From Methylotenera_A aquatica (GTDB taxonomy: Bacteria; Pseudomonadota; Gammaproteobacteria; Burkholderiales; Methylophilaceae): 64,000 bases of DNA. The notes beneath the pieces were generated by a model. That model saw only the letters and a list, made by a program, of their open reading frames with translations. It was not told where the DNA came from and did not search any database. Within the stretch, counting starts at the first letter, position 1. The number at the start of each line of letters is the position of its first letter. The stretch is from NCBI GenBank assembly GCA_965601485.1, contig OZ271846.1, positions 248,001 through 312,000 of the forward strand, in the 5' to 3' direction. The translations under genes were made by a program, and so were the position numbers. This document shows, piece by piece, positions 25,606-33,475 of the stretch.

Positions 25606-26298
25606 ATGAAAAAACTATTAACTTTATTGGCATTTTTTCCAATAGTTGTGCTTGCAAGTGAATCAGAAATTACTATTAAAGCACCAATTAACCCATCAGA
25701 TAAAGCTTCGCTGCAACGTGGCGCGCATACTTTTATCAATTACTGCTTAAATTGTCATAGCGCAAAATATATGCGCTATAACCGTTTAGTGGATATTGGC
25801 TTTACCGAAAAACAAATCAAAGACAATTTACTATTTACAGGTGAAAAAGTAGGTGACCCCATGCAAGTGGCTATCGACCCAGCAGAGGCAAAAAAATGGT
25901 TTGGTGTAGCGCCACCCGATTTATCGGTAGAAGTTCGCGCTCGCGGTGCCGATTGGGTTTACGCCTATATGCGTGGTTTTTATCGCGATAGCACAACTCC
26001 TACAGGTTGGAACAACACGGTCTACCCAAAAGTTGCCATGCCGCATGTGCTGTATGAGTTGCAGGGTGAGCAAGCGTTAAACCACGAAACACACAAATTA
26101 GAGCTGGTAAAGCCAGGCAAATTAACGCCTTCTGAATACAATACGTTTGCAGCGGATCTAACAAATTACATGGCCTATATGGCAGAACCAGGCAAACAAA
26201 CCCGCCAACGCTTGGGCTGGTGGGTATTACTTTTTTTAGGCGTACTATTGGTGCTTGCTAAGAAAATTAAAGCGGAATACTGGAAAGACATTAAGTAG
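25606..26298 (+). CDS. petC: Cytochrome c1
   Basis: A 230-residue haem protein. A Sec signal peptide (about residues 1-17) precedes the haem site CLNCH (47-51). The axial Met is probably in PKVAMPHVL. One C-terminal membrane helix (WWVLLFLGVLLVLA) anchors it. It accepts electrons from PetA. Haem attachment would be done by the ResB/CcsB system encoded at the start of this window. Confidence 0.96.
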   Translation: MKKLLTLLAFFPIVVLASESEITIKAPINPSDKASLQRGAHTFINYCLNCHSAKYMRYNRLVDIGFTEKQIKDNLLFTGEKVGDPMQVAIDPAEAKKWFGVAPPDLSVEVRARGADWVYAYMRGFYRDSTTPTGWNNTVYPKVAMPHVLYELQGEQALNHETHKLELVKPGKLTPSEYNTFAADLTNYMAYMAEPGKQTRQRLGWWVLLFLGVLLVLAKKIKAEYWKDIK

Positions 26299-26366
26299 TC
26301 ACTAAATTAATAGAAATACAACCATACTAATTAAAACGCATTTCTAATTAAGAAAGAATAACCATT

Positions 26367-26966
26367 ATGATGAAACTATATTCAGGCACAGTTGATCCTT
26401 TTAGTCATCGCTGCCGCATCGTGCTGTTCGAAAAAGGCATGGATTTTGAAGTGATTGACGTGGATTTAGCTAATAAGCCAGAAGATTTGGCTGTGCTAAA
26501 TCCATATAACGCAGTGCCTGTATTGGTTGAGCGCGATTTAGTGTTGTCAGAAGCCAATATCATTAATGAATACATTGATGAGCGCTTTCCGCATCCACAA
26601 TTAATGCCTGCCGATCCTGTCATGCGTGCCAGAGCAAGACTGTTTTTGTATAATTTTGAAAAAGATTTGTTTGATCACATTAACGATTTGGAATCAGATA
26701 ATCAGGAACTGGCTGACAAAGCACGCAAAACCATTCGCGACAACTTAACGCAAATTGTGCCAATCTTCAGTAAACAAAATTATCTATTGGGAGATGATTA
26801 CTCGATGTTGGATGTGGCAGTAACGCCTTTGCTTTGGCGTTTAGGTCACTATGGCATTGAGTTGCCAAACCAAGCATCGCCGTTACTTAAGTATGCAGAG
26901 CGTTTGTTTTCGCGTCCTTTGTATGCGGATGCAATGACGCCATCAGAAAAAGCGATGCGCAAATAA
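26367..26966 (+). CDS. sspA: Stringent starvation protein A (GST-fold)
   Basis: A 199-residue glutathione S-transferase-fold protein that binds RNA polymerase and alters transcription during starvation. The thioredoxin-like N-terminal half includes SGTVDPFSHRCRIVLFEKGMD, and the central PVLVERDLVLSEANIINEYIDERFPHP is characteristic. Enzyme activity is not expected. sspB follows after a 147-bp gap containing a long inverted repeat. Confidence 0.94.
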   Translation: MMKLYSGTVDPFSHRCRIVLFEKGMDFEVIDVDLANKPEDLAVLNPYNAVPVLVERDLVLSEANIINEYIDERFPHPQLMPADPVMRARARLFLYNFEKDLFDHINDLESDNQELADKARKTIRDNLTQIVPIFSKQNYLLGDDYSMLDVAVTPLLWRLGHYGIELPNQASPLLKYAERLFSRPLYADAMTPSEKAMRK

Positions 26967-26994
26967 TTTATATGCTCTCGTTATACGTTGATGC

Positions 26995-27050
26995 GCGATA
27001 AAATTAATTCGTTATTTCATATATATATTTCGCATCATTAATTTTATCGC
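26995..27050. repeat. 14-bp perfect inverted repeat between sspA and sspB
   Basis: GCGATAAAATTAAT (26995-27008) is the exact reverse complement of ATTAATTTTATCGC (27037-27050). The 28-base interior contains an AT run. A second, competing pair GATGCG (26990-26995) / CGCATC (27031-27036) could form an alternative stem. No T run follows, so it is not a standard terminator; a switching leader or a protein site is possible. Confidence 0.65.
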
Positions 27051-27113
27051 ACGCCTGATCTGACTTAAACATTTCAATTATTACGTTTTTGCGAAAATTA
27101 TTTGTAAGAAAAT

Positions 27114-27536
27114 ATGAGCGAGTTAATTTCTACAAAACCTTACATGATTCGCGCCATTCACGAATGGTGCGTTGATAACCATTTAACGCCGCATTTGTTG
27201 GTGGCAGTAAACCCGCAAACGCGGGTACCTATGGCTTTCGTCAAAGAGGGTGAAATTGTGCTCAATCTTAACTATTCAGCTACCAAAGATTTGCATATTG
27301 ACAACGAGGCGATTGTATTCTCTGCACGCTTTAGTGGCGTATCGCAAAACCTTTACGTGCCGATGAATGCGGTTAAAGGTATTTTCGCGCGCGAAAATGG
27401 TCAAGGCATGTACTTTGAGGTTAGCGCAAATGATACTTCAAACTACACAAATGCTGATAACAAAACTAAGGCAGGCTCAGAAAAGCCTAACGATTTACCA
27501 TCGAAAAAGAAACCAACCTTAACTATCGTTAAATAA
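27114..27536 (+). CDS. sspB: ClpXP protease specificity-enhancing factor SspB
   Basis: A 140-residue adaptor that delivers ssrA-tagged proteins to ClpXP. The conserved N-terminal core (TKPYMIRAIHEWCVDN, ...LTPHLLV, LNLNYSATKDL) is followed by a flexible polar linker and a short basic C-terminal tail (KPTLTIVK) that binds ClpX. Its pairing with sspA is usual. Confidence 0.94.
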   Translation: MSELISTKPYMIRAIHEWCVDNHLTPHLLVAVNPQTRVPMAFVKEGEIVLNLNYSATKDLHIDNEAIVFSARFSGVSQNLYVPMNAVKGIFARENGQGMYFEVSANDTSNYTNADNKTKAGSEKPNDLPSKKKPTLTIVK

Positions 27537-27653
27537 ACTGTTTTTTAGTAAGTTATCTAGAAGTAATTGTTCAGAAATATGTATCCTACAAATAAATGTC
27601 ATAAAAATACAAATATTTTCTCAAAGGGGCTAGGCTTTAATAAATAAAATTGT

Positions 27654-27659
27654 TATAGT
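27654..27659 (+). promoter_or_regulatory. Possible -10 element of the tRNA-tuf operon
   Basis: TATAGT lies 16 bases before the first tRNA and is followed by a GC-rich CACGCC, the sort of discriminator seen in stringently controlled stable-RNA promoters. No good -35 hexamer was found at 16-18 bases upstream. Confidence 0.35.
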
Positions 27660-27675
27660 CACGCCTTCTAGAAAT

Positions 27676-27751
27676 GCCGGGTTAGCTCAGTTGGTAGAGC
27701 AGCGCACTTGTAATGCGAAGGTCATCAGTTCGATTCCGATACCCGGCACCA
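27676..27751 (+). tRNA. tRNA-Thr (anticodon TGT)
   Basis: A 76-base cloverleaf. Acceptor GCCGGGT pairs with ACCCGGC, the anticodon loop is CTTGTAA, the T arm has TTCGATT, and CCA is encoded. The first of four tRNAs ahead of tuf, in the same order as the E. coli thrU-tyrU-glyT-thrT-tufB operon. Confidence 0.97.
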
Positions 27752-27867
27752 AATTCTCACTCATAATCCTATTAATTAGGTAACTACCGCTAAGTTTCAG
27801 TCATTAAATATTTGCTCAATTTATTTGACAGTATGTCAAAAAATAAGCATAATTGCGGGTTCGGTTA

Positions 27868-27954
<87 letters not shown>

Positions 27955-28027
27955 AATTTAGTTGTTAGTTTTCGTTTGTTTTAGTATGCGTTGCTATTAA
28001 GCCTGTTGACGTTGATTTGATGGCCAT

Positions 28028-28103
28028 GCGGGTGTAGCTCAGTTGGTAGAGCTTCAGTTTTCCAAACTGAATGTCGCGAGTTCGAGCCTCGTCGCCCGCT
28101 CCA
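28028..28103 (+). tRNA. tRNA-Gly (anticodon TCC)
   Basis: A 76-base cloverleaf. Acceptor GCGGGTG pairs with CGCCCGC (one G-U), anticodon loop TTTCCAA, encoded CCA. Confidence 0.96.
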
Positions 28104-28188
28104 AAATTGAGTTTACGCCGACATTAGTTAACGTGGGTTATAAGCTATGCCTAGTGCATTAATGTTAAATATGTAAATAATGACAAGC

Positions 28189-28263
<75 letters not shown>

Positions 28264-28310
28264 GTATTGTAATTATATGCAGTGGTGGCTTGAAAGCGGG
28301 TTGGCGGTGT

Positions 28311-28338
28311 AAAGTTTTATTAAGTTAAATAAAACTTT
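28311..28338 (+). repeat. Hairpin between tRNA-Thr and tuf
   Basis: AAAGTTTTATT (28311-28321) pairs perfectly with AATAAAACTTT (28328-28338) over a 6-base loop. It is AT-rich with no following T run. It may mark a processing or stability element between the tRNA part and the tuf message. Confidence 0.5.
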
Positions 28339-28449
28339 TAAGGTCTGCGCTAGGTATTTTCAAAACTAGAGGCAGGCAAAAACAGAGCGTTAAGTTAATA
28401 AAATTTTATTAAAAATTATCTATAAAAAGATTATGTAAAGGAATTTAAG

Positions 28450-29627
28450 ATGGCAAAAGGCAAATTTGAACGGACCAAGCCGCACGTCAACGTAGGCACG
28501 ATTGGCCACGTGGATCATGGTAAAACCACACTAACAGCAGCAATTACGACAATATTGTCTAAAAAATTCGGTGGTGAAGCCAAGGCTTACGACCAAATTG
28601 ATGCAGCTCCAGAAGAAAAAGCACGCGGCATTACCATTAACACAGCTCACGTTGAGTACGAGACAGCGAATCGTCACTACGCACACGTAGACTGTCCAGG
28701 CCATGCTGACTATGTTAAAAACATGATTACCGGTGCGGCTCAAATGGATGGCGCTATTCTAGTATGTTCAGCAGCTGATGGCCCAATGCCACAAACGCGT
28801 GAGCACATTCTGTTAGCACGTCAAGTTGGCGTTCCCTACATTGTTGTGTTTATGAACAAAGCCGACATGGTGGACGACAAAGAACTATTGGAATTAGTTG
28901 AAATGGAAATTCGTGAATTGCTCAGCAAATACGACTTCCCAGGCGATGACACCCCAGTGGTTATTGGTTCAGCTAAATTAGCTTTAGAGGGCGACCAATC
29001 AGAATACGGCGAGCCAGCTATTTTCCGTTTAGCCGAAGCGCTAGATTCCTATATCCCAATGCCAGAACGCGCTATTGATGGCACATTCTTAATGCCAGTA
29101 GAAGACGTATTCTCAATCTCAGGTCGTGGTACTGTTGTGACTGGCCGTATTGAGCGTGGTATTGTAAAAGTGGGTGACGAGATTGAAATCGTTGGTATCA
29201 AAGACACTGTTAAGACCACCTGTACAGGCGTTGAAATGTTCCGCAAACTACTTGACCAAGGTCAAGCAGGCGACAACGTTGGCGTGTTGCTTCGTGGTAC
29301 TAAACGTGAAGATATCGAACGTGGTCAAGTATTATCTAAATCAGGCTCTATCAAACCGCACACTAAATTCACAGCAGAGATCTATGTATTGGGTAAAGAT
29401 GAAGGTGGTCGTCACACACCATTCTTCAACGGCTACCGTCCACAATTCTACTTCCGTACCACAGACGTAACGGGTGCAGTTGAATTACCAGCAGGTACTG
29501 AAATGGTGATGCCAGGTGACAACGTGTCTATCACTGTTGCGCTAATCGCTCCAATTGCGATGGAAGATGGCTTACGCTTCGCGATTCGTGAGGGTGGCCG
29601 TACTGTTGGTGCAGGTGTGGTAGCAAA
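28450..29627 (+). repeat. tuf duplicated segment, copy 1
   Basis: By eye this 1178-base stretch is identical to 45417-46594. From 29628 on, every remaining codon differs synonymously between copies, and the flanks are unrelated. This is the usual pattern of tuf gene conversion. Confidence 0.85.
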
Positions 29628-29640
29628 AATCATCGAGTAA
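28450..29640 (+). CDS. tuf: Elongation factor Tu (copy 1)
   Basis: A 396-residue GTPase that brings aminoacyl-tRNA to the ribosome. G1 GHVDHGKT, G3 DCPGHADY and G4 NKAD are intact, followed by the two barrel domains. The protein is identical to the second copy at 45417. It belongs to the tRNA4-tuf operon and has an AAGGA ribosome binding site. The DNA is the same as copy 2 up to five codons from the end. Confidence 0.98.
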   Translation: MAKGKFERTKPHVNVGTIGHVDHGKTTLTAAITTILSKKFGGEAKAYDQIDAAPEEKARGITINTAHVEYETANRHYAHVDCPGHADYVKNMITGAAQMDGAILVCSAADGPMPQTREHILLARQVGVPYIVVFMNKADMVDDKELLELVEMEIRELLSKYDFPGDDTPVVIGSAKLALEGDQSEYGEPAIFRLAEALDSYIPMPERAIDGTFLMPVEDVFSISGRGTVVTGRIERGIVKVGDEIEIVGIKDTVKTTCTGVEMFRKLLDQGQAGDNVGVLLRGTKREDIERGQVLSKSGSIKPHTKFTAEIYVLGKDEGGRHTPFFNGYRPQFYFRTTDVTGAVELPAGTEMVMPGDNVSITVALIAPIAMEDGLRFAIREGGRTVGAGVVAKIIE

Positions 29641-29679
29641 GATGAATTTAGTTAAAACAAAGTGATTGAAAAGTTTGAA

Positions 29680-29721
29680 GCAAAAGCTGCGCTATCAACC
29701 ATGCGTAGTTTTTGCAGTTTT
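29680..29721 (+). terminator. Terminator-like hairpin after tuf copy 1
   Basis: A 13-bp stem with two G-U pairs (29680-29692 with 29703-29715), 10-base loop, followed by AGTTTTAG. The T run is short, so it may be a partial terminator before tRNA-Trp. Confidence 0.5.
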
Positions 29722-29748
29722 AGTAGTGAGTAAGTATAAAAGTTAAAT

Positions 29749-29824
29749 AGGCCAATAGCTCAATTGGTAGAGTATCGGTCTCCAAAACCGAGGGTTGGGG
29801 GTTCGAGACCCTCTTGGCCTGCCA
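29749..29824 (+). tRNA. tRNA-Trp (anticodon CCA)
   Basis: A 76-base cloverleaf. Acceptor AGGCCAA pairs with TTGGCCT, anticodon loop CTCCAAA, encoded CCA. The tuf - tRNA-Trp - secE - nusG order is common in Betaproteobacteria. Confidence 0.97.
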
Positions 29825-29892
29825 TATTTAATGAAGCAATTTAGTGTAAAAGCTTAATCAAATAAGCTTATTTAAAGTTAAGACGATAAACC

Positions 29893-30240
29893 ATGATAGA
29901 CAAAATTAAGCTGGCCTTATCTGCATTGCTGTTAATAGCTGGTATCGCTGGCTTTTACTTGCTTGCAGACAAAGCATTAGTATTGCGTATTCTTGCTGTC
30001 TTGGCAGGTTTTGCTGCTGCAATTGCTGTCTTATGGACAACAGTTCAAGGTCAATCGGCACTTGGATTTGTTGGTGAGTCCATTGCGGAAGCCAAAAAAG
30101 TTGTTTGGCCAACGCGTAAAGAAACTATTCAAACCACTGTTGCTGTATTTTTATTGGTGTTAGTAATGGCGGCTTTTTTGGCAGTAGTGGATATTGGATT
30201 TGCTTATATGGTGCAATGGTTAATGGGACGGAGTGCTTAA
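29893..30240 (+). CDS. secE: Preprotein translocase subunit SecE
   Basis: A 115-residue SecE with three membrane helices, as in E. coli, rather than the one-helix form. The conserved amphipathic and hinge segment (SIAEAKKVVWPTRKETIQTT) precedes the last helix. SecE clamps SecY in the SecYEG channel. Its stop overlaps the nusG start (TAATG). Confidence 0.94.
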   Translation: MIDKIKLALSALLLIAGIAGFYLLADKALVLRILAVLAGFAAAIAVLWTTVQGQSALGFVGESIAEAKKVVWPTRKETIQTTVAVFLLVLVMAAFLAVVDIGFAYMVQWLMGRSA

Positions 30241-30776
30241 TGAGTATGCGTTGGTATGCAGTCCAAGCTTTTTCCGGCATGGAAAAATCAGTTAAAGCGG
30301 GCATAGAAGAGCGTATTGCGCGCTCTGGCTTGCAAGATCAATTTGGCGATATCTTGGTGCCAGTTGAAGAAGTGATTGAAATGAAAGCAGGTCAAAAGAC
30401 CATATCAGAGCGTCGTTTGTATCCAGGTTATGTATTGGTGCAAATGGACATGTCTGATGAAAGCTGGCATTTGGTTAAAAGTACGCCACGCGTAACGGCG
30501 TTTATTGGCGGTAGCGCACAAAAGCCTACGCCAATCAAAGATAAAGAAGTAGAAATTATATTGCAGCGTATGGACGACAGTAAGTCGAATCCAACACAAA
30601 AACTTACCTTTGAAAAAGGCGAAGTTGTGCGCGTGATTGATGGTCCTTTCAAGGACTTTTCAGGTGCTGTTGAAGATATCAACTACGAAAAAAGTAAGTT
30701 ACGAGTTTCAGTGGTTATTTTTGGCCGCTCAACACCAGTAGAGTTGGATTTTAGCCAGATTGAAAAAGAAGTTTAA
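30240..30776 (+). CDS. nusG: Transcription termination/antitermination factor NusG
   Basis: 178 residues. The N-terminal NGN domain (MRWYAVQAFSG...) binds RNA polymerase and the C-terminal KOW domain (FEKGEVVRVIDGPFKDFSG) contacts Rho or S10. The frame extends upstream to 30216, but GGAG at 30230-30233 is correctly spaced to ATG 30240, which also gives the normal length (E. coli NusG has 181). Confidence 0.95.
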   Translation: MSMRWYAVQAFSGMEKSVKAGIEERIARSGLQDQFGDILVPVEEVIEMKAGQKTISERRLYPGYVLVQMDMSDESWHLVKSTPRVTAFIGGSAQKPTPIKDKEVEIILQRMDDSKSNPTQKLTFEKGEVVRVIDGPFKDFSGAVEDINYEKSKLRVSVVIFGRSTPVELDFSQIEKEV

Positions 30777-30831
30777 GCAGTAATCGTTTGTAGTCGGTAG
30801 TTAAGTTTAATTTTTATTTTTTTATAAATTA

Positions 30832-30861
30832 GGGGAGCCAATTAAATTGGCGTTTGCACCC
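30832..30861 (+). promoter_or_regulatory. Probable ribosomal protein L1 binding site in the rplKA leader
   Basis: GGGGAGCC, a short hairpin (GCCAAT-TAA-ATTGGC, 30837-30851), then GTTTGCACCC recreates the two-helix/asymmetric-loop structure of the L1 target that mimics 23S rRNA. L1 bound here would repress rplK and rplA. The site ends 13 bases before the rplK start and close to its GGAG. Confidence 0.7.
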
Positions 30862-30874
30862 ACGGAGAAATAGC

Positions 30875-31306
30875 ATGGCAAAAAAAGTCATTGGCTACAT
30901 TAAACTGCAGATTCCTGCAGGAAAGGCCAACCCAAGTCCACCAGTAGGCCCAGCATTGGGTCAACGCGGTTTGAATATAATGGAATTCTGTAAAGCGTTT
31001 AACGCTGCAACCCAAGGCGTAGAGCCTGGTCTGCCAATTCCAGTAGTGATTACAGCGTTTGCGGATAAGAGCTTCACGTTTGTGATGAAAACACCGCCAG
31101 CAACGATTTTAATCAAAAAAGCGGCTAATATCACTAAAGGTTCTGCAACACCACATAGCAACAAAGTAGGCAAAATCACACGCAAACAAGCGGAAGAAAT
31201 TGCTACAACTAAAATGCCTGACTTAACAGCGGCTGATATGGATGCTGCAGTGCGTATTATTGCTGGTAGCGCCCGTAGTATGGGTATTGAAGTGGAGGGT
31301 GTATAA
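30875..31306 (+). CDS. rplK: 50S ribosomal protein L11
   Basis: 143 residues. It has the usual N terminus MAKKVIGYIKLQIPAGKANPSPPVGPALGQRG and binds the GTPase-associated centre of 23S rRNA, also serving stringent response through RelA. The frame opens earlier at 30854, but the GGAG at 30863-30866 and the family start select ATG 30875. Confidence 0.97.
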   Translation: MAKKVIGYIKLQIPAGKANPSPPVGPALGQRGLNIMEFCKAFNAATQGVEPGLPIPVVITAFADKSFTFVMKTPPATILIKKAANITKGSATPHSNKVGKITRKQAEEIATTKMPDLTAADMDAAVRIIAGSARSMGIEVEGV

Positions 31307-31307
31307 G

Positions 31308-31991
31308 ATGGCTAAAAGAATTAATGCGCTTCGCGCAAAAGTAGATCGAAACAAACTTTACCCAGCAACTGAAGCGTTAACGATGGTTAAAGAAAATGCA
31401 ACGGCAAAATTTAACGAGTCAATCGACACTGTCGTTAATTTGGGTATTGATGCCCGTAAATCTGACCAATTAGTACGTGGCGCTTTAGTGTTGCCAAACG
31501 GAACTGGCAAAGTAACTCGCGTTGCTGTGTTTGCACAAGGTGCCCAAGCTGAAGCGGCTAAAGCAGCTGGTGCAGATATTGTTGGTTTTGAAGACTTGGC
31601 GGAAAAAGTTAAAGCAGGTTTTCTAGATTTTGACGTAGCAATTGCAACGCCAGACGCGATGCGTATTGTTGGTACATTGGGTCAAGTATTAGGTCCACGT
31701 GGTTTAATGCCAAATCCAAAAGTGGGTACAGTAACGCCTGATGCAGCTACTGCGGTTAAAAATGCAAAAGCTGGTCAAGTGCAATACCGTACTGATAAAG
31801 GCGGCATTATTCACTGCACAATCGGCCGCGCATCATTCACGGTTGATCAATTACAAGGCAACTTAGCGGCATTGCTAGATGCGCTAACAAAAGCGAAACC
31901 AGCTGCAAGTAAAGGTGTTTTCTTAAAGAAGGTATCTGTATCTAGCACAATGGGCGCTGGTGTTCGTGTTGATCAAACAACGGTAGCTTAA
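31308..31991 (+). CDS. rplA: 50S ribosomal protein L1
   Basis: 227 residues. L1 forms the mobile stalk at the E site and is the translational repressor of the rplKA message. The GPRGLMPNPKVGTV region is conserved. ATG 31308 follows the rplK stop by one base; the longer frame from 31242 overlaps rplK and is rejected. Confidence 0.97.
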   Translation: MAKRINALRAKVDRNKLYPATEALTMVKENATAKFNESIDTVVNLGIDARKSDQLVRGALVLPNGTGKVTRVAVFAQGAQAEAAKAAGADIVGFEDLAEKVKAGFLDFDVAIATPDAMRIVGTLGQVLGPRGLMPNPKVGTVTPDAATAVKNAKAGQVQYRTDKGGIIHCTIGRASFTVDQLQGNLAALLDALTKAKPAASKGVFLKKVSVSSTMGAGVRVDQTTVA

Positions 31992-32062
31992 AATAATTAT
32001 TGGCAATTGATTGTGATTTAAAAGACTTTGGGCTTGCTGTTTGATTTTTTAAAAAGCAAGAA

Positions 32063-32101
32063 CATCAAAGACCGTTGGTATCCGCAAGGATTTAATTGAT
32101 G
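32063..32101 (+). promoter_or_regulatory. Probable L10 (L10-L12 complex) leader binding site
   Basis: Outer stem CATCAA (32063-32068) pairs with TTGATG (32096-32101). Inside is an AAGACCGTTGG segment and a GNRA-capped stem ATCC-GCAA-GGAT (32080-32091). This matches the kink-turn leader through which L10 represses rplJL. It lies in a 317-bp gap (31992-32308) that otherwise shows no gene. Confidence 0.7.
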
Positions 32102-32308
32102 TACTTTAAAGTTGGCGAGTAAGTGTTTAAATGCTTTCTCCTCTATTTTAATTGAACTGATTCCAGCGCAGATGGCGCAACCCGATACAGGATAGTTAAA
32201 ATACCGCCTGATTTAGGACGCCGTAAAATAGTTTTTATTGTTTTATAACCATAAAAGCTGATTCTGTTTCAGTAATGAGCAGAGATTTTAACGGAAGGAG
32301 AACAGACT

Positions 32309-32800
32309 TTGAGTCTAAATCTTACAGAGAAAAAAGCAGTTGTTGCTGAAGTAAGCGAACAAGTTGCAAATGCACAAGTGATTGTACTGGCAGAATATCG
32401 TGGTACAGAAGTTGCAGATATGACTAAACTTCGCGCAAATGCTAGAAATTCTGGTGTTTACTTACGTGTACTAAAAAATACATTAGTGCGTCGTGCAGTA
32501 GAAAATACACCTTTTTCAGGCCTTGCAAACGGCATGATTGGCCCGCTCATTTTTGGTATTAGCCAAGACCCGGTTGCTGCAGCTAAAGTTTTAAACGAAT
32601 TTGCAAAAACAAATGACAAATTCATCATTAAAGCAGGCGCGGTACCAAATCAATTATTAGATGTTGCTGGCGTTCAAGCCTTGGCATCTATGTTGAGCCG
32701 TGAAGAGTTGCTGGCGAAATTCGCTCGTACTCTCAACGAAGTGCCAACTAAGTTTGCGCGTGCGATTGCAGCAGTTCGCGACGCAAAAGAAGCCGCTTAA
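32309..32800 (+). CDS. rplJ: 50S ribosomal protein L10
   Basis: 163 residues, the base of the L7/L12 stalk. The start is TTG at 32309 with AAGGAG at 32295-32300. The N terminus SLNLTEKKAVVAEVSEQ and the RVLKNTLVRRAVE segment are family-typical. The initiation region shares 15 bases (AAGGAGAACAGACTT) with that of rpoC further down the operon. Confidence 0.96.
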   Translation: MSLNLTEKKAVVAEVSEQVANAQVIVLAEYRGTEVADMTKLRANARNSGVYLRVLKNTLVRRAVENTPFSGLANGMIGPLIFGISQDPVAAAKVLNEFAKTNDKFIIKAGAVPNQLLDVAGVQALASMLSREELLAKFARTLNEVPTKFARAIAAVRDAKEAA

Positions 32801-32853
32801 TTCAGTTAACCAACTTTTTTAATTAAAGTAATAAATATTTAAGGAAATTCAAA

Positions 32854-33231
32854 ATGGCAGTTTCAAATGCAGACATTTTAGATGCAGTAGCAGGTATGAC
32901 AGTGTTGGAATTAACAGCACTAATCGCTGAAATCGAAGAAAAATTTGGCGTTTCAGCTGCGGCAGTTGCCGTAGCATCTGGTGGCGCAGGTGGTGCGGCT
33001 CCTGCTGCAGCGGCTGAGCAAACTGAGTTCAGCGTGATTCTTTTAACAGCTGGAGACCAAAAAGTGAGCGTTATTAAAGCCGTGCGTGAATTAACAGCGT
33101 TAGGATTGAAAGAAGCTAAAGACTTAGTTGACGGCGCTCCTAAAGCGGTTAAAGAAGGCGTTAACAAAGCCGATGCTGATGCAGCTTTGAAAAAATTGAT
33201 TGAAGCTGGCGCAACTGGCGAAATCAAGTAA
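32854..33231 (+). CDS. rplL: 50S ribosomal protein L7/L12
   Basis: 125 residues. N-terminal dimerisation helices, an Ala/Gly-rich hinge near residues 38-52 and the C-terminal factor-binding domain with GLKEAKDLVDGAPKAVKEGV. Multiple copies bind L10. Good AAGGA site 8-12 bases upstream of the ATG. Confidence 0.97.
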   Translation: MAVSNADILDAVAGMTVLELTALIAEIEEKFGVSAAAVAVASGGAGGAAPAAAAEQTEFSVILLTAGDQKVSVIKAVRELTALGLKEAKDLVDGAPKAVKEGVNKADADAALKKLIEAGATGEIK

Positions 33232-33252
33232 TAGCAAGATTTTAACGTACTT

Positions 33253-33288
33253 AGGCTGACGGGAAACCGTCAGCTTTAGTCGTTTTTA
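33253..33288 (+). terminator. Attenuator-like hairpin between rplL and rpoB
   Basis: GCTGACGG-GAAA-CCGTCAGC (33255-33274), extended by A-U and G-U pairs, is followed by TTTAGTCGTTTTT. E. coli has a partial terminator at the equivalent place, which lets ribosomal protein mRNA exceed rpoBC mRNA. The imperfect T run suggests partial termination here too. Confidence 0.65.
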
Positions 33289-33297
33289 AGAGCTAGA

Positions 33298-33320
33298 AGT
33301 TGTAACAAAGTGTTACAACT
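33298..33320. repeat. Second hairpin in the rplL-rpoB gap
   Basis: AGTTGTAACA (33298-33307) and TGTTACAACT (33311-33320) are exact reverse complements around a 3-base loop. No T run follows. It may be a processing site or an operator, by analogy with the RNase III site in the E. coli rplL-rpoB spacer. Confidence 0.6.
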
Positions 33321-33475
33321 CAAAAAAGTAATCAAGTAACAAATTTTAACGATTTATTGACCCAATTTAATTGTTAAAAAATTATTCTAATCATTTAATT
33401 AATGATGTTAAAAATCAAAACATTGAAGTGGATGAAAGTGTTTTGTCTTCTACCCTCAAAATATCAGGAGACGCT

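Noticed and set aside
29174..29470. 98-codon open frame inside tuf (and its twin at 46141-46437)
   Set aside because: Out-of-frame shadow of EF-Tu; it is conserved between copies only because the tuf DNA is identical.
31242..31307. Upstream extension of rplA into rplK
   Set aside because: It would overlap rplK by 65 bases; ATG 31308 gives the standard L1 length.
33371..33475. Upstream extension of rpoB by 35 codons from a TTG
   Set aside because: The extension is AT-rich, lacks a ribosome binding site and does not belong to the RpoB family; AGGAG lies just before ATG 33476.
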